A stretch of DNA of 64,000 nt. Origin: Deefgea salmonis. GTDB lineage: Bacteria > Pseudomonadota > Gammaproteobacteria > Burkholderiales > Chitinibacteraceae. Below, in pieces: positions 1 through 8,485 of this stretch. The stretch spans positions 1 through 64,000 of the forward strand of contig NZ_JAJAWG010000008.1 in NCBI RefSeq assembly GCF_020531905.1. The letters are read 5' to 3'. Each line of letters begins with the position of its first letter. Position 1 is the first letter of the stretch. The position numbers were made by a program, and so were the translations under genes. The notes below the pieces were generated by a model. The model searched no databases and had not been told where the DNA came from. It saw only the letters and a program-made list of their open reading frames with translations.

Positions 1-56
1 GCTTGCTACAACGCTGAGTCGCCGCGAAAAGCGCCCAGCCCGCAGGGTTTGGCGGC

Positions 57-135
57 TTTTGGCCTGATGCTGCGTTACAAAGCGCTGGCGTAGAATGACT
101 ACGCTACGCGCTTCGTGCCTTGCCTCAGGCCAAAA
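57..135. repeat. Long imperfect palindrome (REP/BIME-like)
   Basis: The outer arms are a perfect 11-bp inverted repeat (57-67 TTTTGGCCTGA and 125-135 TCAGGCCAAAA). Inside, AAGCGC and GCGTAG on the left pair with CTACGC and GCGCTT on the right around a short AATGA loop. The whole stretch would fold into one stem-loop of about 80 nt. A smaller hairpin follows at 137-150. No coding potential is seen in 1-286, so this region is intergenic upstream of pal. It may be a REP-type repeat or a decayed non-autonomous element. Confidence 0.7.
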
Positions 136-159
136 TCCGCGCAAACGCGGTTGGCAAAC

Positions 160-179
160 CAAACGTCAACAGACCCTAA
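160..179 (+). repeat. Dispersed intergenic motif, copy a
   Basis: Copy of a motif with consensus CAAACGTCAACAGACCCTAA, found at seven places in the window and nearly always between genes. This copy lies directly after the palindrome at 57-150. Together with copy b (867-886) it brackets pal. Confidence 0.75.
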
Positions 180-286
180 GGAAAAACTAAAAATAACCAT
201 CTTAATTCGCGCTTAGGAGTCGGATTTGGTGGTGAATTTCTTAGTGCCTCTGTGGTGAGTTTTTAATTTTTATCGGAGAACTACAA

Positions 287-829
287 ATGAAAAAAATCGC
301 TCTAAGTATCATGATGGCCGCCTTGTTAGGCGCTTGTTCAACCACCCCACCGGCAGCGATTGTTGATCCTGCGGCACAAGGTAATGCGGGTAAAGACGGC
401 AATAGCAGCGAAATCAAAACCGTGGATACCAGCAAAACCAGCGGCAAGTCGATGTACCCAGAATTAACCGACCCAAGCAATGTGTTGTCGCAACGTCGGG
501 TTTATTTTGATTACGATTCGTATGTGGTTCGCCCAGATTTTAATGAAATGGTGCAAGCGCACGCTAAGTTTTTGTTAAGCCACAAAGACGTTAAAATCAT
601 CTTGCAAGGCAATACCGATAACCGCGGTACCGCTGAATACAATTTGGCTTTAGGTCAAAAGCGCGCCGAAGCGGTGAACTCAATGCTCAAAGCTTTGGGC
701 GTACCAGCTGGCCAAATCGAAGCGGTGAGCTTTGGTGAAGAGCGTCCGCTAGAAAACGGTGATACCGATGAAGCATGGTCACGCAATCGCCGTGCCGACA
801 TCGTTTACGCGGGTGAGCAAAGCCAGTAA
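287..829 (+). CDS. pal: Peptidoglycan-associated lipoprotein Pal
   Basis: Outer-membrane lipoprotein of the Tol-Pal system, which links the outer membrane to peptidoglycan during division. The 180-aa product has a lipoprotein signal with lipobox LGAC and Cys17 as the lipidated residue. A low-complexity linker of about 45 residues follows, then an OmpA-type C-terminal domain (about 70-175). That domain contains the diagnostic NTDNRGTAEYN and GQKRAEAV motifs, whose Asp and Arg bind diaminopimelate. Length matches the family. The ATG is preceded by a GGAG ribosome site. cpoB follows, as in most proteobacteria; tolB would be expected to the left but is not visible. Confidence 0.97.
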   Translation: MKKIALSIMMAALLGACSTTPPAAIVDPAAQGNAGKDGNSSEIKTVDTSKTSGKSMYPELTDPSNVLSQRRVYFDYDSYVVRPDFNEMVQAHAKFLLSHKDVKIILQGNTDNRGTAEYNLALGQKRAEAVNSMLKALGVPAGQIEAVSFGEERPLENGDTDEAWSRNRRADIVYAGEQSQ

Positions 830-866
830 TCGACAGCGAGTTGGCGATTTATTGCCGTTGGCACCC

Positions 867-886
867 CCAACGTCAATAGACCCTAG
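867..886 (+). repeat. Dispersed intergenic motif, copy b
   Basis: Reads CCAACGTCAATAGACCCTAG, close to the consensus of the dispersed motif. It sits between the pal stop codon and its terminator. Confidence 0.7.
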
Positions 887-894
887 CGTCATCC

Positions 895-928
895 GCACAA
901 GCCCCGCCGGTCGGGGTTTGTGCTTTTT
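895..928 (+). terminator. Rho-independent terminator after pal
   Basis: GC-rich stem GCACAAGCCCC / GGGGTTTGTGC with a short loop, followed by TTTTT. It lies 20 bases before the cpoB start, so pal and cpoB may be partly uncoupled. Confidence 0.85.
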
Positions 929-948
929 ATAAGAAAACGGATTAACTT

Positions 949-1692
949 ATGACTCACTTCAAAAAAAGTCTGATTGCTTTGGCGTTTTTGGCTTGGAGCG
1001 CGCATTCACAAGCCGGTTTATTTGATGACAATGTGGCGCGCCAGCAAGTGCTGGATTTGACCAATAAAGTGCAGACTTTGCAGCAGCAAAATCAAATGCG
1101 CATTGAGCAACTTGAAGCCGGCAATAAACAAATTCTCAATTTGGTACGCCAAATTGAACTGCAAAAAGATGAATTGGCCAAACTCAATGGCCAAAATGAA
1201 GTACTGCAATTTAATTTAAATGAAGCAATTCAGCGGCAAAAAGATTTGTATATCGATTTGGATAATCGCTTACGCGCGATTGAACAAGTGAAAGCCGAGA
1301 ATAAAGCCGTACATCAAGCCAGTGAGCAAGAGAGCTTTGATGCCGCAGTGGCCTTGGTGCAAGCCAAAAAATTCAAAGATGCGAGCGCAGCTTTAAATAA
1401 ATTTGCGATTGAATTTCCTAAAAGCGACAAACTGCCCGCAGCGCAATATTGGCTGGGCACCAGCTACGCGATGAGTAAAGATTATAAATCAGCGACGACC
1501 GCATTTAAAAACGTGGTAGAAAACGCGCCAACTGATCCGAAAGCCGCCGATGCCTTATTGGGTTTGGCGTCCGTCGCGGCGGCAATGAATGATAAAAAGA
1601 CCTCGCGCAACTATTTAATTACGATTATTGAACAATATCCGCAATCAGATGCGGCGGTGCGCGCCAAGAAAGCCTTGATGGCGCCCAATTAA
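949..1692 (+). CDS. cpoB: Cell division coordinator CpoB (YbgF)
   Basis: Periplasmic Tol-Pal partner that coordinates outer-membrane constriction with septal peptidoglycan synthesis. The 247-aa product has a Sec signal peptide (about 1-22, ending SQA before GLFDD). A Gln/Glu/Lys-rich coiled coil covers about residues 30-110, matching the trimerisation region of the family. TPR repeats fill about 125-245, including segments such as AQYWLGTSYAMSKDY. Position directly after pal is the conserved context. A terminator separates the two genes, so cpoB may have its own promoter. Confidence 0.95.
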   Translation: MTHFKKSLIALAFLAWSAHSQAGLFDDNVARQQVLDLTNKVQTLQQQNQMRIEQLEAGNKQILNLVRQIELQKDELAKLNGQNEVLQFNLNEAIQRQKDLYIDLDNRLRAIEQVKAENKAVHQASEQESFDAAVALVQAKKFKDASAALNKFAIEFPKSDKLPAAQYWLGTSYAMSKDYKSATTAFKNVVENAPTDPKAADALLGLASVAAAMNDKKTSRNYLITIIEQYPQSDAAVRAKKALMAPN

Positions 1693-1755
1693 GCCATCAT
1701 GCGCATAGGCAATTGTTACCTGCTGTAAACATGATTTCGGTATAAAATAGCTCCT

Positions 1756-1783
1756 CGGCATCGATCATCGATGCCGTTTTTTA
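1756..1783 (+). terminator. Hairpin with T-run between cpoB and queE
   Basis: Near-perfect inverted repeat CGGCATCGAT / ATCGATGCCG separated by one C, followed by TTTTTT. It is most simply the cpoB terminator. A TATAAAAT box at 1741-1748 lies just upstream, so the hairpin could instead lie in the 5' leader of a queE transcript. Confidence 0.75.
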
Positions 1784-1818
1784 TTCCCCCGGACTGTATT
1801 CCGGCTAGGAGATTGGTA

Positions 1819-2463
1819 ATGCGTACCACCCTTAGAATCACTGAAATATTCCATTCGCTGCAAGGCGAAACGCGCCGTATGGGTTTACCGACGGTGTTTG
1901 TACGCCTGACTGGCTGCCCAATGCGCTGCGGTTATTGCGATAGCGCGTATGCGTTTACTGGCGGCAAAACGCTAGAAATCGACGACATCCTGCAGCAAAT
2001 CCGTGATTTTGGCTGTAAAACGGTGTGTGTCACTGGCGGTGAGCCTTTGGCGCAAAAAGCAGTGCATCTATTATTTGCGCAGCTGTGTGATGAAGGTTTT
2101 GACGTGAGCGTTGAAACCGGTGGCGGCCAGCCGATTGATACGGTGGATCCACGCGTGTCACGGGTGTTGGATATCAAAACGCCGGGCTCGGGCGAGATGC
2201 ACAATATGCATTGGCCGAATGTCGATGCGGTAAATCAAAACGATGAAATCAAATTTGTTTTGGTCGATCGCGCCGATTATGAATGGGCACGCGATAAAGT
2301 GCGTGCCGAGCAACTTGAGCTGCGTGCGCCGGTGATTTTTTCTCCGGTTTGGGAAAGCCTCAAACCCGCCGATTTGGCGCAGTGGGTGATTGATGATCGC
2401 TTGCCGGTGCGAGTTCAAGTGCAATTGCATAAAATCCTCTGGGGCGATAAACCAGGGGTATAG
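1819..2463 (+). CDS. queE: 7-carboxy-7-deazaguanine synthase QueE
   Basis: Radical-SAM enzyme that converts 6-carboxytetrahydropterin to 7-carboxy-7-deazaguanine in the preQ0/queuosine pathway. The iron-sulfur motif is the CX3CX2C type (Cys33, Cys37, Cys40 in GCPMRCGYC). TGGEP, the SAM-binding glycine motif, lies near residue 75. The substrate-side EIFHSLQGE motif is at the N-terminus. I chose the ATG at 1819 because AGGAGA lies just upstream and the protein then starts at the family start; an in-frame ATG at 1771 lies inside the hairpin. The product is 214 aa. queC lies two genes downstream in the same run. Confidence 0.96.
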   Translation: MRTTLRITEIFHSLQGETRRMGLPTVFVRLTGCPMRCGYCDSAYAFTGGKTLEIDDILQQIRDFGCKTVCVTGGEPLAQKAVHLLFAQLCDEGFDVSVETGGGQPIDTVDPRVSRVLDIKTPGSGEMHNMHWPNVDAVNQNDEIKFVLVDRADYEWARDKVRAEQLELRAPVIFSPVWESLKPADLAQWVIDDRLPVRVQVQLHKILWGDKPGV

Positions 2464-2514
2464 GCTAGCAAGCCAATATAATAGCAATTCAGCTGAATAT
2501 ACCTAGGATATCCG

Positions 2515-3846
2515 ATGGTCTTTAAGCGTTTAGCAGTCAAGCTGTATCATTTGCCCAGTCGCAGTCGAACCACCATTGCTTTGTGGTTAGGCGCGGCAAT
2601 TGTTGGCTTGGTGGCTTTTTTGCTGGCGAGCGCGGCCGATTGGGCGTTTGCTGGTTTTAGCGCGATGCAGCAAAAATGGTGGTGGTGGCCTTTGCTGTCG
2701 CTGCCATTGGGCGGGATGGCGATTCGCTGGATTATGGAGCACATTGGTTCTGGCGCTCAGGGCAGCGGGATTCCGCAGGCGCAAGCCGCTTTGCAGCTCA
2801 ATCATGATGTCGGGCAGATCGAGCGTTTATTATCACTACGGATTGCTGTCGCTAAATTTATCGGCATTGTGTTGGGGCTTGGTAGTGGTTTTGTCTTAGG
2901 CCGTGAAGGGCCAACGGTGCAAATCGGCGCCAGTATTATGTTTGCTTGCCGCAAGCTCCTACCGATTGATGATCCAGTTTTTCGCCGGCAATTGATTTTG
3001 GCGGGGGGCGCAGCAGGGATTGCAGCGGCATTTAATACCCCGTTGGCGGGGATTGTGTTTGCTTTTGAAGAGCTGGCGCGCTCGGTGGAAGAAAAAACCT
3101 CGGGTAAATTGCTCGGCGCGGTGATTTTAGCCGGTTTGGTCTCTTTGGCTTTGCAAGGCGATTACGTTTATTTTGGCAAGATTCATGTGCCGCCGTTTAG
3201 TTATTCTATTTTATTGCCCTTGGTATTGATTGCGGTCTTGGCAGGTTTGATTGGTGGGGCGTTTTCTTGGCTTTGTGTGAATGTATCGACTTGGATGCCA
3301 CCCAAGATCAAGGATTACCGGCAATACCACCCGTATTACTTTATTGCCGCGTGTGGATTTTTAATTGGGCTATGCGGTTTGATCGCGCCGATTTATGGCA
3401 GTGGTGCTGAAATCACCAGCGAAGTGATTGCAGGGCATACCGATTTGGCGTGGTACTTTTTGCCGCTTAAATTCATTGGGCAATTGGGTACGTTTTTAAC
3501 TGGATTACCGGGCGGGATTTTTGCGCCGTCATTGAGTTTGGGCGCGGGGATTGGCAGTTGGTTTGTGCCGTTTTTTGATCCTGAGCTAAAAATTAAGTTG
3601 ATTGCCTTGGGCATGGTGGCGGCATTGGCGGCGATTACCCGCGCACCACTGACGTCGGCGATTATTTTAATGGAAATGACCGACGGCCACGATATGGTGA
3701 TTTCGATCATGATCTCGGCGATGATCGCTTCGAGCGTGGCCCGAATTTATAAAACGAATTTATATCATGATCTCGCTGAACAAGTGCTTGCTGGATTAAG
3801 CCAAGCGGCAAGCGCGCAGACGAATCAACAAGAGAAGTCAAAATGA
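2515..3846 (+). CDS. ClC-family chloride channel/antiporter
   Basis: Inner-membrane ClC protein of 443 aa without CBS domains. The selectivity motifs are GSGIPQ (83-88), GREGP (129-133) and GIFAPSL. The external gating glutamate Glu131 is present, and the internal proton-gate position is also glutamate (FAFEEL, Glu186). Both glutamates favour a chloride/proton exchanger over a channel; that is inference from ClC-ec1. The gene sits between queE and queC with a 4-base overlap into queC, so it is co-transcribed with queuosine genes although no functional link is obvious. Confidence 0.93.
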   Translation: MVFKRLAVKLYHLPSRSRTTIALWLGAAIVGLVAFLLASAADWAFAGFSAMQQKWWWWPLLSLPLGGMAIRWIMEHIGSGAQGSGIPQAQAALQLNHDVGQIERLLSLRIAVAKFIGIVLGLGSGFVLGREGPTVQIGASIMFACRKLLPIDDPVFRRQLILAGGAAGIAAAFNTPLAGIVFAFEELARSVEEKTSGKLLGAVILAGLVSLALQGDYVYFGKIHVPPFSYSILLPLVLIAVLAGLIGGAFSWLCVNVSTWMPPKIKDYRQYHPYYFIAACGFLIGLCGLIAPIYGSGAEITSEVIAGHTDLAWYFLPLKFIGQLGTFLTGLPGGIFAPSLSLGAGIGSWFVPFFDPELKIKLIALGMVAALAAITRAPLTSAIILMEMTDGHDMVISIMISAMIASSVARIYKTNLYHDLAEQVLAGLSQAASAQTNQQEKSK

Positions 3847-4529
3847 TGAAGAAAAAAGCAGTTATTTTATTGTCCGGTGGTTTGGATTCGGCAACGTGCT
3901 TAGCGATTGCCAAAGCCAAAGGTTTTGATTGCTATGCATTGTCGTTTGATTATGGTCAGCGGCATAATGCTGAATTGCAAGCTGCGGCGCGGGTAGCGAA
4001 AGATTTAGGTGCGATTGAGCATCGGGTGATTAAGATTGATTTGGCAGGCTTTGGCGGTTCGGCGCTGACTGATGCCAATATTGCCGTGCCGGTGGCTGGG
4101 ATTGAGGTGGCAAATGAAATTCCAGTGACTTACGTGCCAGCCCGCAATACCGTGTTACTGTCGTTTGCCTTGGCGTGGTCCGAAGTGCTGAAAGCCGATG
4201 ATATTTATATTGGCGTGAATGCGGTGGATTATTCGGGCTATCCCGATTGCCGCCCAGAGTATATTTCGGCGTTTCAAGCAATGGCGCGTTTGGCGACTAA
4301 GGTGGGTGTTGAAGGCTCTTCGCTGAATATTCATACGCCACTGATTCGTTGGTCAAAAGCGGAAATCGTCACTGAAGGCCAAAAATTGGGCGTTGATTAC
4401 AGTTTGACGGTGACTTGTTATCAGGCCAATGATCAAGGTGAGGCGTGTGGGGTGTGTGATGCGTGTCGTTTACGCGCCGCTGGTTTTGCTGCCGCAAAGA
4501 TGGCTGATCCAACGCGCTACGCCGCTTAA
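3843..4529 (+). CDS. queC: 7-cyano-7-deazaguanine synthase QueC
   Basis: ATP-dependent enzyme that converts 7-carboxy-7-deazaguanine to preQ0, the step after QueE. The 228-aa protein has the PP-loop SGGLDS (11-16) and a zinc site of four cysteines near the C-terminus (Cys192, Cys202, Cys205, Cys208). Two tandem ATG codons occur, and the first overlaps the stop of the ClC gene as ATGA, implying translational coupling. An alternative start is the second ATG at 3846. Confidence 0.97.
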   Translation: MMKKKAVILLSGGLDSATCLAIAKAKGFDCYALSFDYGQRHNAELQAAARVAKDLGAIEHRVIKIDLAGFGGSALTDANIAVPVAGIEVANEIPVTYVPARNTVLLSFALAWSEVLKADDIYIGVNAVDYSGYPDCRPEYISAFQAMARLATKVGVEGSSLNIHTPLIRWSKAEIVTEGQKLGVDYSLTVTCYQANDQGEACGVCDACRLRAAGFAAAKMADPTRYAA

Positions 4530-4571
4530 ATTTTTTTCGGCCGATGATGGCCATTCTTTTTATTGGTTTTT

Positions 4572-5357
4572 ATGTCAAATTCGATTCAACATCGCCTTGG
4601 TTTGGTTTTTGCCATGGTCGAAGAGCAGCAAGGTCTTACTCAGTATTTGCAAGATACACAAACGCAAACCGTGGGTAATCGTGAATACATCACCGGTACT
4701 TTATGGGGCGTGCCTTGTGTTTGCGTCTTATCAGGAATTGGTAAGGTGGCGGCAGCGAGCACCGTAACCAGCTTGATTCAGCAATTTGGCGTGTCGCACA
4801 TTGTATTGAGCGGTGTGGCTGGCGCGGCCGATCACGGCTTGAGCGTCGGTGATATTGTGATTGCCGATCAGCTGATTCAGCACGATATGAATGTATCGCC
4901 CATGCTGCCGAAGTTTGAAATTCCGCGCACCGGCAAGAGCCGTTTTGATAGCTGCACCGATTTAAGCGCGCAATTGCGTAGCGCTGCTGAGCATTTTTTG
5001 GCCAATGAATTTGCTGAAAAAATTAGCAATGAATCACAGCAACAATTTGCGTTAAATCGCGTCAATATCGTCAATGGTTTGATTGGTAGTGGTGATCAAT
5101 TTATCAATGATATGAAGGTATTGGCGGGCTTAAAGCTTGAACTGCCGGATTTATTGGCGGTTGAAATGGAAGGCGCAGCGATTGCTCAGGTTTGCGATGA
5201 TTATCAAATCCCCTTTGCGATTATGCGAACGATTTCAGACGAAGCCAATGACAGCGCACCGCTGGATTTTAAATTGTTTATTGACGAAGTGGCAGCGCAA
5301 TACAGCATCGGTATTTTGCGACAGTTTTGCGCGCAATGGACGCATGCCAATCGCTAA
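4572..5357 (+). CDS. mtnN: MTA/SAH-type nucleosidase
   Basis: Purine nucleosidase-family enzyme, probably hydrolysing 5'-methylthioadenosine and S-adenosylhomocysteine (or the related deoxyadenosine). Visible family signatures are SGVAGA, VEMEGAA with the ribose-binding Glu200, and the catalytic Asp223 in SDEAND. At 261 aa it is longer than the usual 230, with an insertion around residues 115-160. An in-frame TTG lies nine bases upstream of the chosen ATG; neither has a strong ribosome site. It ends the queE-clc-queC run and is followed by a good terminator. Confidence 0.88.
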   Translation: MSNSIQHRLGLVFAMVEEQQGLTQYLQDTQTQTVGNREYITGTLWGVPCVCVLSGIGKVAAASTVTSLIQQFGVSHIVLSGVAGAADHGLSVGDIVIADQLIQHDMNVSPMLPKFEIPRTGKSRFDSCTDLSAQLRSAAEHFLANEFAEKISNESQQQFALNRVNIVNGLIGSGDQFINDMKVLAGLKLELPDLLAVEMEGAAIAQVCDDYQIPFAIMRTISDEANDSAPLDFKLFIDEVAAQYSIGILRQFCAQWTHANR

Positions 5358-5371
5358 TTACCGCGAATAAG

Positions 5372-5404
5372 AAAAAAGCCATTCATTGCTGAATGGCTTT
5401 TTTT
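5372..5404. terminator. Bidirectional terminator after mtnN
   Basis: AAAAAAGCCATTCA and TGAATGGCTTTTTTT flank a four-base loop. A-run before and T-run after the stem suit termination in both directions. Confidence 0.9.
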
Positions 5405-5470
5405 ATGGGTATGTCGATCAACATAATGAAATGTATGGCATACATCTATATACCCATGATTTTAGTGGCA

Positions 5471-5739
5471 ATGTTCAGATTACGTGTTGATGATTTTAAG
5501 TGCCTGCGGCACATTGTTTTACAGTCGCAGTCCGCGACGGGGACCCCATTTTCTTTGACTCGCCAAAGAAAACGGGGGAAAAGAAAGGCGACCCGAGCGC
5601 GCCCAGCTCCGCTGTGCCCTCGATTGTCGTGAGCCAAACGATAAAACCGTTTGTCTCTCTCCTCACTCGGTGCGCTTAAACGGGATTTAAAGCCCCAGCC
5701 CGAAGAGCGAGGCACAGCATCAACACCAAATCTGAACAT
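5471..5739. mobile_element. MITE-like element with 22-bp terminal inverted repeats
   Basis: The ends 5471-5492 and 5718-5739 are inverted repeats matching at 20 of 22 positions (ATGTTCAGATT, two differing bases, GTGTTGATG). The 269-bp interior has no convincing gene. It contains a strong hairpin at about 5544-5577 (CCCCATTTTCTTTG / CAAAGAAAACGGGG). The flanks share imperfect 13-base direct repeats: 5458-5470 GATTTTAGTGGCA and 5744-5756 GATTTTAGTAGCC. The right one lies at the end of the neighbouring gene. Size, ends and lack of coding fit a non-autonomous element; no transposase is present to name the family. Confidence 0.7.
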
Positions 5740-5747
5740 CGCCGATT

Positions 5748-6059
5748 TTAGTAGCCATAACCCAATTCATGAATTTGCGTTACATCACCCGCAATAAAGC
5801 GGACTTTGGCCATAAAGCGATTGGGGCCAAAATTATAAATCCATTCGGTATAAACCTGCTCGCCACCATTGCGGCGATAGCCGCGAGCGTCGATATACGT
5901 TAAGGGCATGGTGTATTGCTGCGCTTCGGTAGGCTCGCCGCAATATTGTTCAACTCGACGCATTGAGTCGCCAACATCAATTAATGCTTGATTGCAGCGC
6001 AAACTGCCCGCCATCACTGAGCTGGCTAAACAGGCGAACAACACGATGGCAAATTTCAT
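5748..6059 (-). CDS. DUF2845 family exported protein
   Basis: Small exported protein of 103 aa with no known function. It has a clear signal peptide (MKFAIVLFACLASSVMA) followed by SLRCNQALIDVGDS, the pattern I recall for DUF2845: two cysteines near the N-terminus and a YNFGPNRFM motif. The ATG at 6059 has AAGGAATTC upstream and gives a normal signal peptide; a longer reading from 6080 would add seven residues. It overlaps the start of the upstream yjjB-like gene by four bases, so the three genes form one operon. Its stop codon is next to the MITE-like element. Confidence 0.8.
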   Translation of the reverse strand: MKFAIVLFACLASSVMAGSLRCNQALIDVGDSMRRVEQYCGEPTEAQQYTMPLTYIDARGYRRNGGEQVYTEWIYNFGPNRFMAKVRFIAGDVTQIHELGYGY

Positions 6060-6514
6060 ATTGAATTCCTTTTTGGCCACAATAAAAGTGGCGCAGCAAT
6101 GCCAAAAGCCAGCGCTAAGACAATCATCACGGCTTTTACGCCGCTGACACCTGCCGCCACCAGTAAAGCTTGGCCGGAATCCGTCGCTGGCAGGCTGGCA
6201 ATCCCCAGTAACGCTTGTACTGATTTATACATATACGTGCCGGGCACCATTGGAATTGCGGCGCTAATAGCATAGATAATGGCGGGTTCATTGCGCCGAG
6301 TCGACCACCATTCGGCAATTAAGCCAATTAAAATCGCCGCCGCTAAGGTGGCAAAAACAATATCACCTTGTAAAAAAACCACCCATTTTCTTGCTGCATG
6401 CCCCAAAACCGCCAAACCAGCGCATAGCCATAAAGCGCGTGGCGGCACATTAAATAACAGCGCAAAGCCCAAAGCTGCCGGCGCCGCCCATAATTCTAAA
6501 AGCCAAGTTTGCAT
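6056..6514 (-). CDS. Threonine/serine exporter small subunit (YjjB-like, ThrE_2)
   Basis: Membrane protein of 152 aa with about four or five hydrophobic segments and the motif IPMVPGTYMYKS typical of the ThrE C-terminal half. In E. coli the partner pair YjjP/YjjB exports dicarboxylates such as succinate, while actinobacterial ThrE exports threonine; substrate here is unknown. The ATG follows the stop of the YjjP-like gene with no spacer, which implies coupled expression of the two halves. Confidence 0.85.
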   Translation of the reverse strand: MQTWLLELWAAPAALGFALLFNVPPRALWLCAGLAVLGHAARKWVVFLQGDIVFATLAAAILIGLIAEWWSTRRNEPAIIYAISAAIPMVPGTYMYKSVQALLGIASLPATDSGQALLVAAGVSGVKAVMIVLALAFGIAAPLLLWPKRNSI

Positions 6515-7273
6515 TTATATCCCCAAGATACGCAGCGCTAAGCTCACCCCAATGGCAATCCCCAGCACAATCACGCCACTCATAGCAAAGCGCACCATGC
6601 CATTGAGATAGTTGGCATTAAGTAAATCGGCTGCGCCATTAATCAGTGGTACGCCAGGAATTAAAAACAAGACTGAAGCGGCTAATGCCGCCTCCGGCGT
6701 TTGCGTCCAATGGCTGAGTAATCCGGTGCTGAGTAGTGCAACAAAGCTGGCAGCGGTGGCAAACACTGAGGGTTTGAAATGACGCAGCACACAGTAAAAA
6801 CGCACCAGCATGCCTAGCGTTGCACCAAACGTGGTGATAACGATTGCTGCGTTATCGCCACCAAACAAGGCAGCAAAGCTGCCGCAAGATAGACCGACCA
6901 AGATAATGATGAGCCAACGCGGATAGTGGACAGGCTTTTGCGCCATTTCATCCAGCGCTTGCTGCGCTAATTCGGGATTGGCCTCGCCCTGTTCAATGGC
7001 GCATAGCCACTGATTGAGCGTGGTGAGCAAAGCAAAATTAGCCCCCATATGCGGCGCTTTGCGAAACCCCGTCTCGCGCTCACTCCCCCATTCAATGGTG
7101 GCGCCAATATTGGTCGAAGAAATAATCACCTCAACCCGCGCAGCACCGAGCGCCTTCGCTGTGCGCTGAATCGTTAAAGAGGTGCGATGCGTTCCTGCGC
7201 CGGATTGATGCGCGAGTAGGCCAGCCTGTAAAGAAATAGTCAGTATCGTCGCGAGAGAGTAGCTTGGTTTCAT
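6515..7273 (-). CDS. Threonine/serine exporter large subunit (YjjP-like, ThrE N-terminal)
   Basis: The 252-aa product has a soluble N-terminal half (about 1-115) and about five membrane segments in the C-terminal half, with LIPGVPLINGAADLLN, the hallmark of DUF1212/ThrE. It pairs with the small subunit just downstream. The chosen start (MKPSYSL) gives the usual family start; the frame stays open upstream to 7342 but those residues look non-conserved. The divergent TonB-like gene begins about 190 bases away. Confidence 0.85.
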   Translation of the reverse strand: MKPSYSLATILTISLQAGLLAHQSGAGTHRTSLTIQRTAKALGAARVEVIISSTNIGATIEWGSERETGFRKAPHMGANFALLTTLNQWLCAIEQGEANPELAQQALDEMAQKPVHYPRWLIIILVGLSCGSFAALFGGDNAAIVITTFGATLGMLVRFYCVLRHFKPSVFATAASFVALLSTGLLSHWTQTPEAALAASVLFLIPGVPLINGAADLLNANYLNGMVRFAMSGVIVLGIAIGVSLALRILGI

Positions 7274-7459
7274 AGGCTCTATGATAAACAAAGCAGAGTC
7301 AATCTTCTTGGTATCTATCAAAAATACAGGCTTAAACCACATAAAAGTACTATAAAAACACCACTTAACAAGTAAACATAACTTGATGTCCGGCGGCTTA
7401 AGTAGAAACCAACTAGCGCTGCATTTACTTTTTGAATTCGCGTGTTGAACTTAAAATCA

Positions 7460-8005
7460 ATGAAAACACCCACACTTTTAACTGCATTTATTTTTTCACT
7501 CAACATTCATTTATTGACATTTCTTTTTTTAATTTTTTTTATCAACAATGAACCCGTAGCCAATAAAAAAGATCCTTTTAAATTTAAGATAGCAATTAGT
7601 AGAAATAACATTCACGCCAACTTAGCGCCCATTCCGAAAGCAATAAAAAACAAAAATAAAAATACATCAGTAACGACGCAAAAAATACCAGACGCAGTGA
7701 AAAATTTAACGTTATCCCAAGACTACATCAGCAGTTTAGTGATTCAAAGTGTGGCTGCTCCTAAGGAGACGGAAGCGATACTAATTAATGCTGATGAATT
7801 TGAAATCAACACCGAAATTGATGTAATTTTTAAAGCTAAAATTTACATCAACGAGAAGGGGCTGGTTGAAGATATCGTGGTAGAAGAAACAAATATGGAG
7901 GGAGATAAATTGATTGAATTAAAAATAGCCATCGGAAAACTAAAATTTATACCCGCTATAAAAGAAGGTAAAGGTATACCGAGTGTAAAATCGATCCATC
8001 TTTAA
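7460..8005 (+). CDS. Small TonB-like (TonB C-terminal domain) protein
   Basis: Hypothetical 181-aa protein with one N-terminal membrane anchor (about residues 7-28, very Phe/Leu-rich). A Lys/Asn-rich spacer leads to a C-terminal domain (about 105-181) resembling TonB_C: KAKIYINEKGLVEDIVVEE, then a helix and LKFIPAIKEGKG, where typical TonB has RWRFRPA. It is probably an energy transducer or stand-alone TonB_C protein. It is strongly AT- and Asn/Lys-rich compared with its neighbours. No exbB/exbD is nearby. It ends exactly where the convergent pilin gene ends. An alternative GTG start lies at 7442. Confidence 0.6.
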   Translation: MKTPTLLTAFIFSLNIHLLTFLFLIFFINNEPVANKKDPFKFKIAISRNNIHANLAPIPKAIKNKNKNTSVTTQKIPDAVKNLTLSQDYISSLVIQSVAAPKETEAILINADEFEINTEIDVIFKAKIYINEKGLVEDIVVEETNMEGDKLIELKIAIGKLKFIPAIKEGKGIPSVKSIHL

Positions 8006-8437
8006 TTACCATTTGTTTTCTGAGTCGCTAGCATAGTCAACAGTGCCACTATTGTCCTTGTCCCACCCTTTTCGGCCGGTATGGCTGATTTCTAATATCC
8101 CGTCGTCTGCTTGACTTCCTTCAGGCGTTGCGGTCAAAGTATAGCTAGATGGCTCACAATTACTTAATGCAATAGTGTAATATTTTGTTGCGCCATCAAC
8201 CGGACTCGCAGTAATAATACTGGTGGAGCATGTACCAGAGACACTATACTTATTCTCGGTGGTATAAATTCGTTCTAATATATTAGTATTTTGCATTAAA
8301 ACAGTTTGTGCATCAGTTCGCCGTGCTTTTTTAATGTAAGTGCTATAGCTAGGAATTGCAATGGCTGCAAGTATGCCGATTACTGCCACCGTAATCATTA
8401 GTTCCATTAATGTAAAGCCACGATTTATATTCAACAT
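8006..8437 (-). CDS. pilE: Type IV pilin-like protein PilE
   Basis: Minor pilin or pilin-like subunit at the end of the minor-pilin operon. The 143-aa precursor has a short class III leader (MLNINRG) cut before FTLMELM, with Glu5 of the mature protein present, and a hydrophobic helix. The C-terminal domain has a cysteine pair that could form the usual disulfide loop, and [15 protein letters not shown], typical of PilE-type proteins. The ATG at 8437 has GAGGTGA upstream. Its stop directly abuts the stop of the convergent TonB-like gene. Confidence 0.9.
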   Translation of the reverse strand: MLNINRGFTLMELMITVAVIGILAAIAIPSYSTYIKKARRTDAQTVLMQNTNILERIYTTENKYSVSGTCSTSIITASPVDGATKYYTIALSNCEPSSYTLTATPEGSQADDGILEISHTGRKGWDKDNSGTVDYASDSENKW

Positions 8438-8485
8438 ACTCACCTCGAAAAATGGGCTTTGTATAAAAGCCAATTATAAATTAAA

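Noticed and set aside
1741-1818. preQ1 riboswitch before queE
   Set aside because: The leader contains only a simple perfect hairpin with T-run; no preQ1 aptamer features (small pseudoknot with conserved A-rich tail) are visible.
5393-5739. Short frames within the MITE-like element on both strands
   Set aside because: They run through the terminal repeats and the internal hairpin; the products are low in plausible protein character and better explained by the repeat structure.
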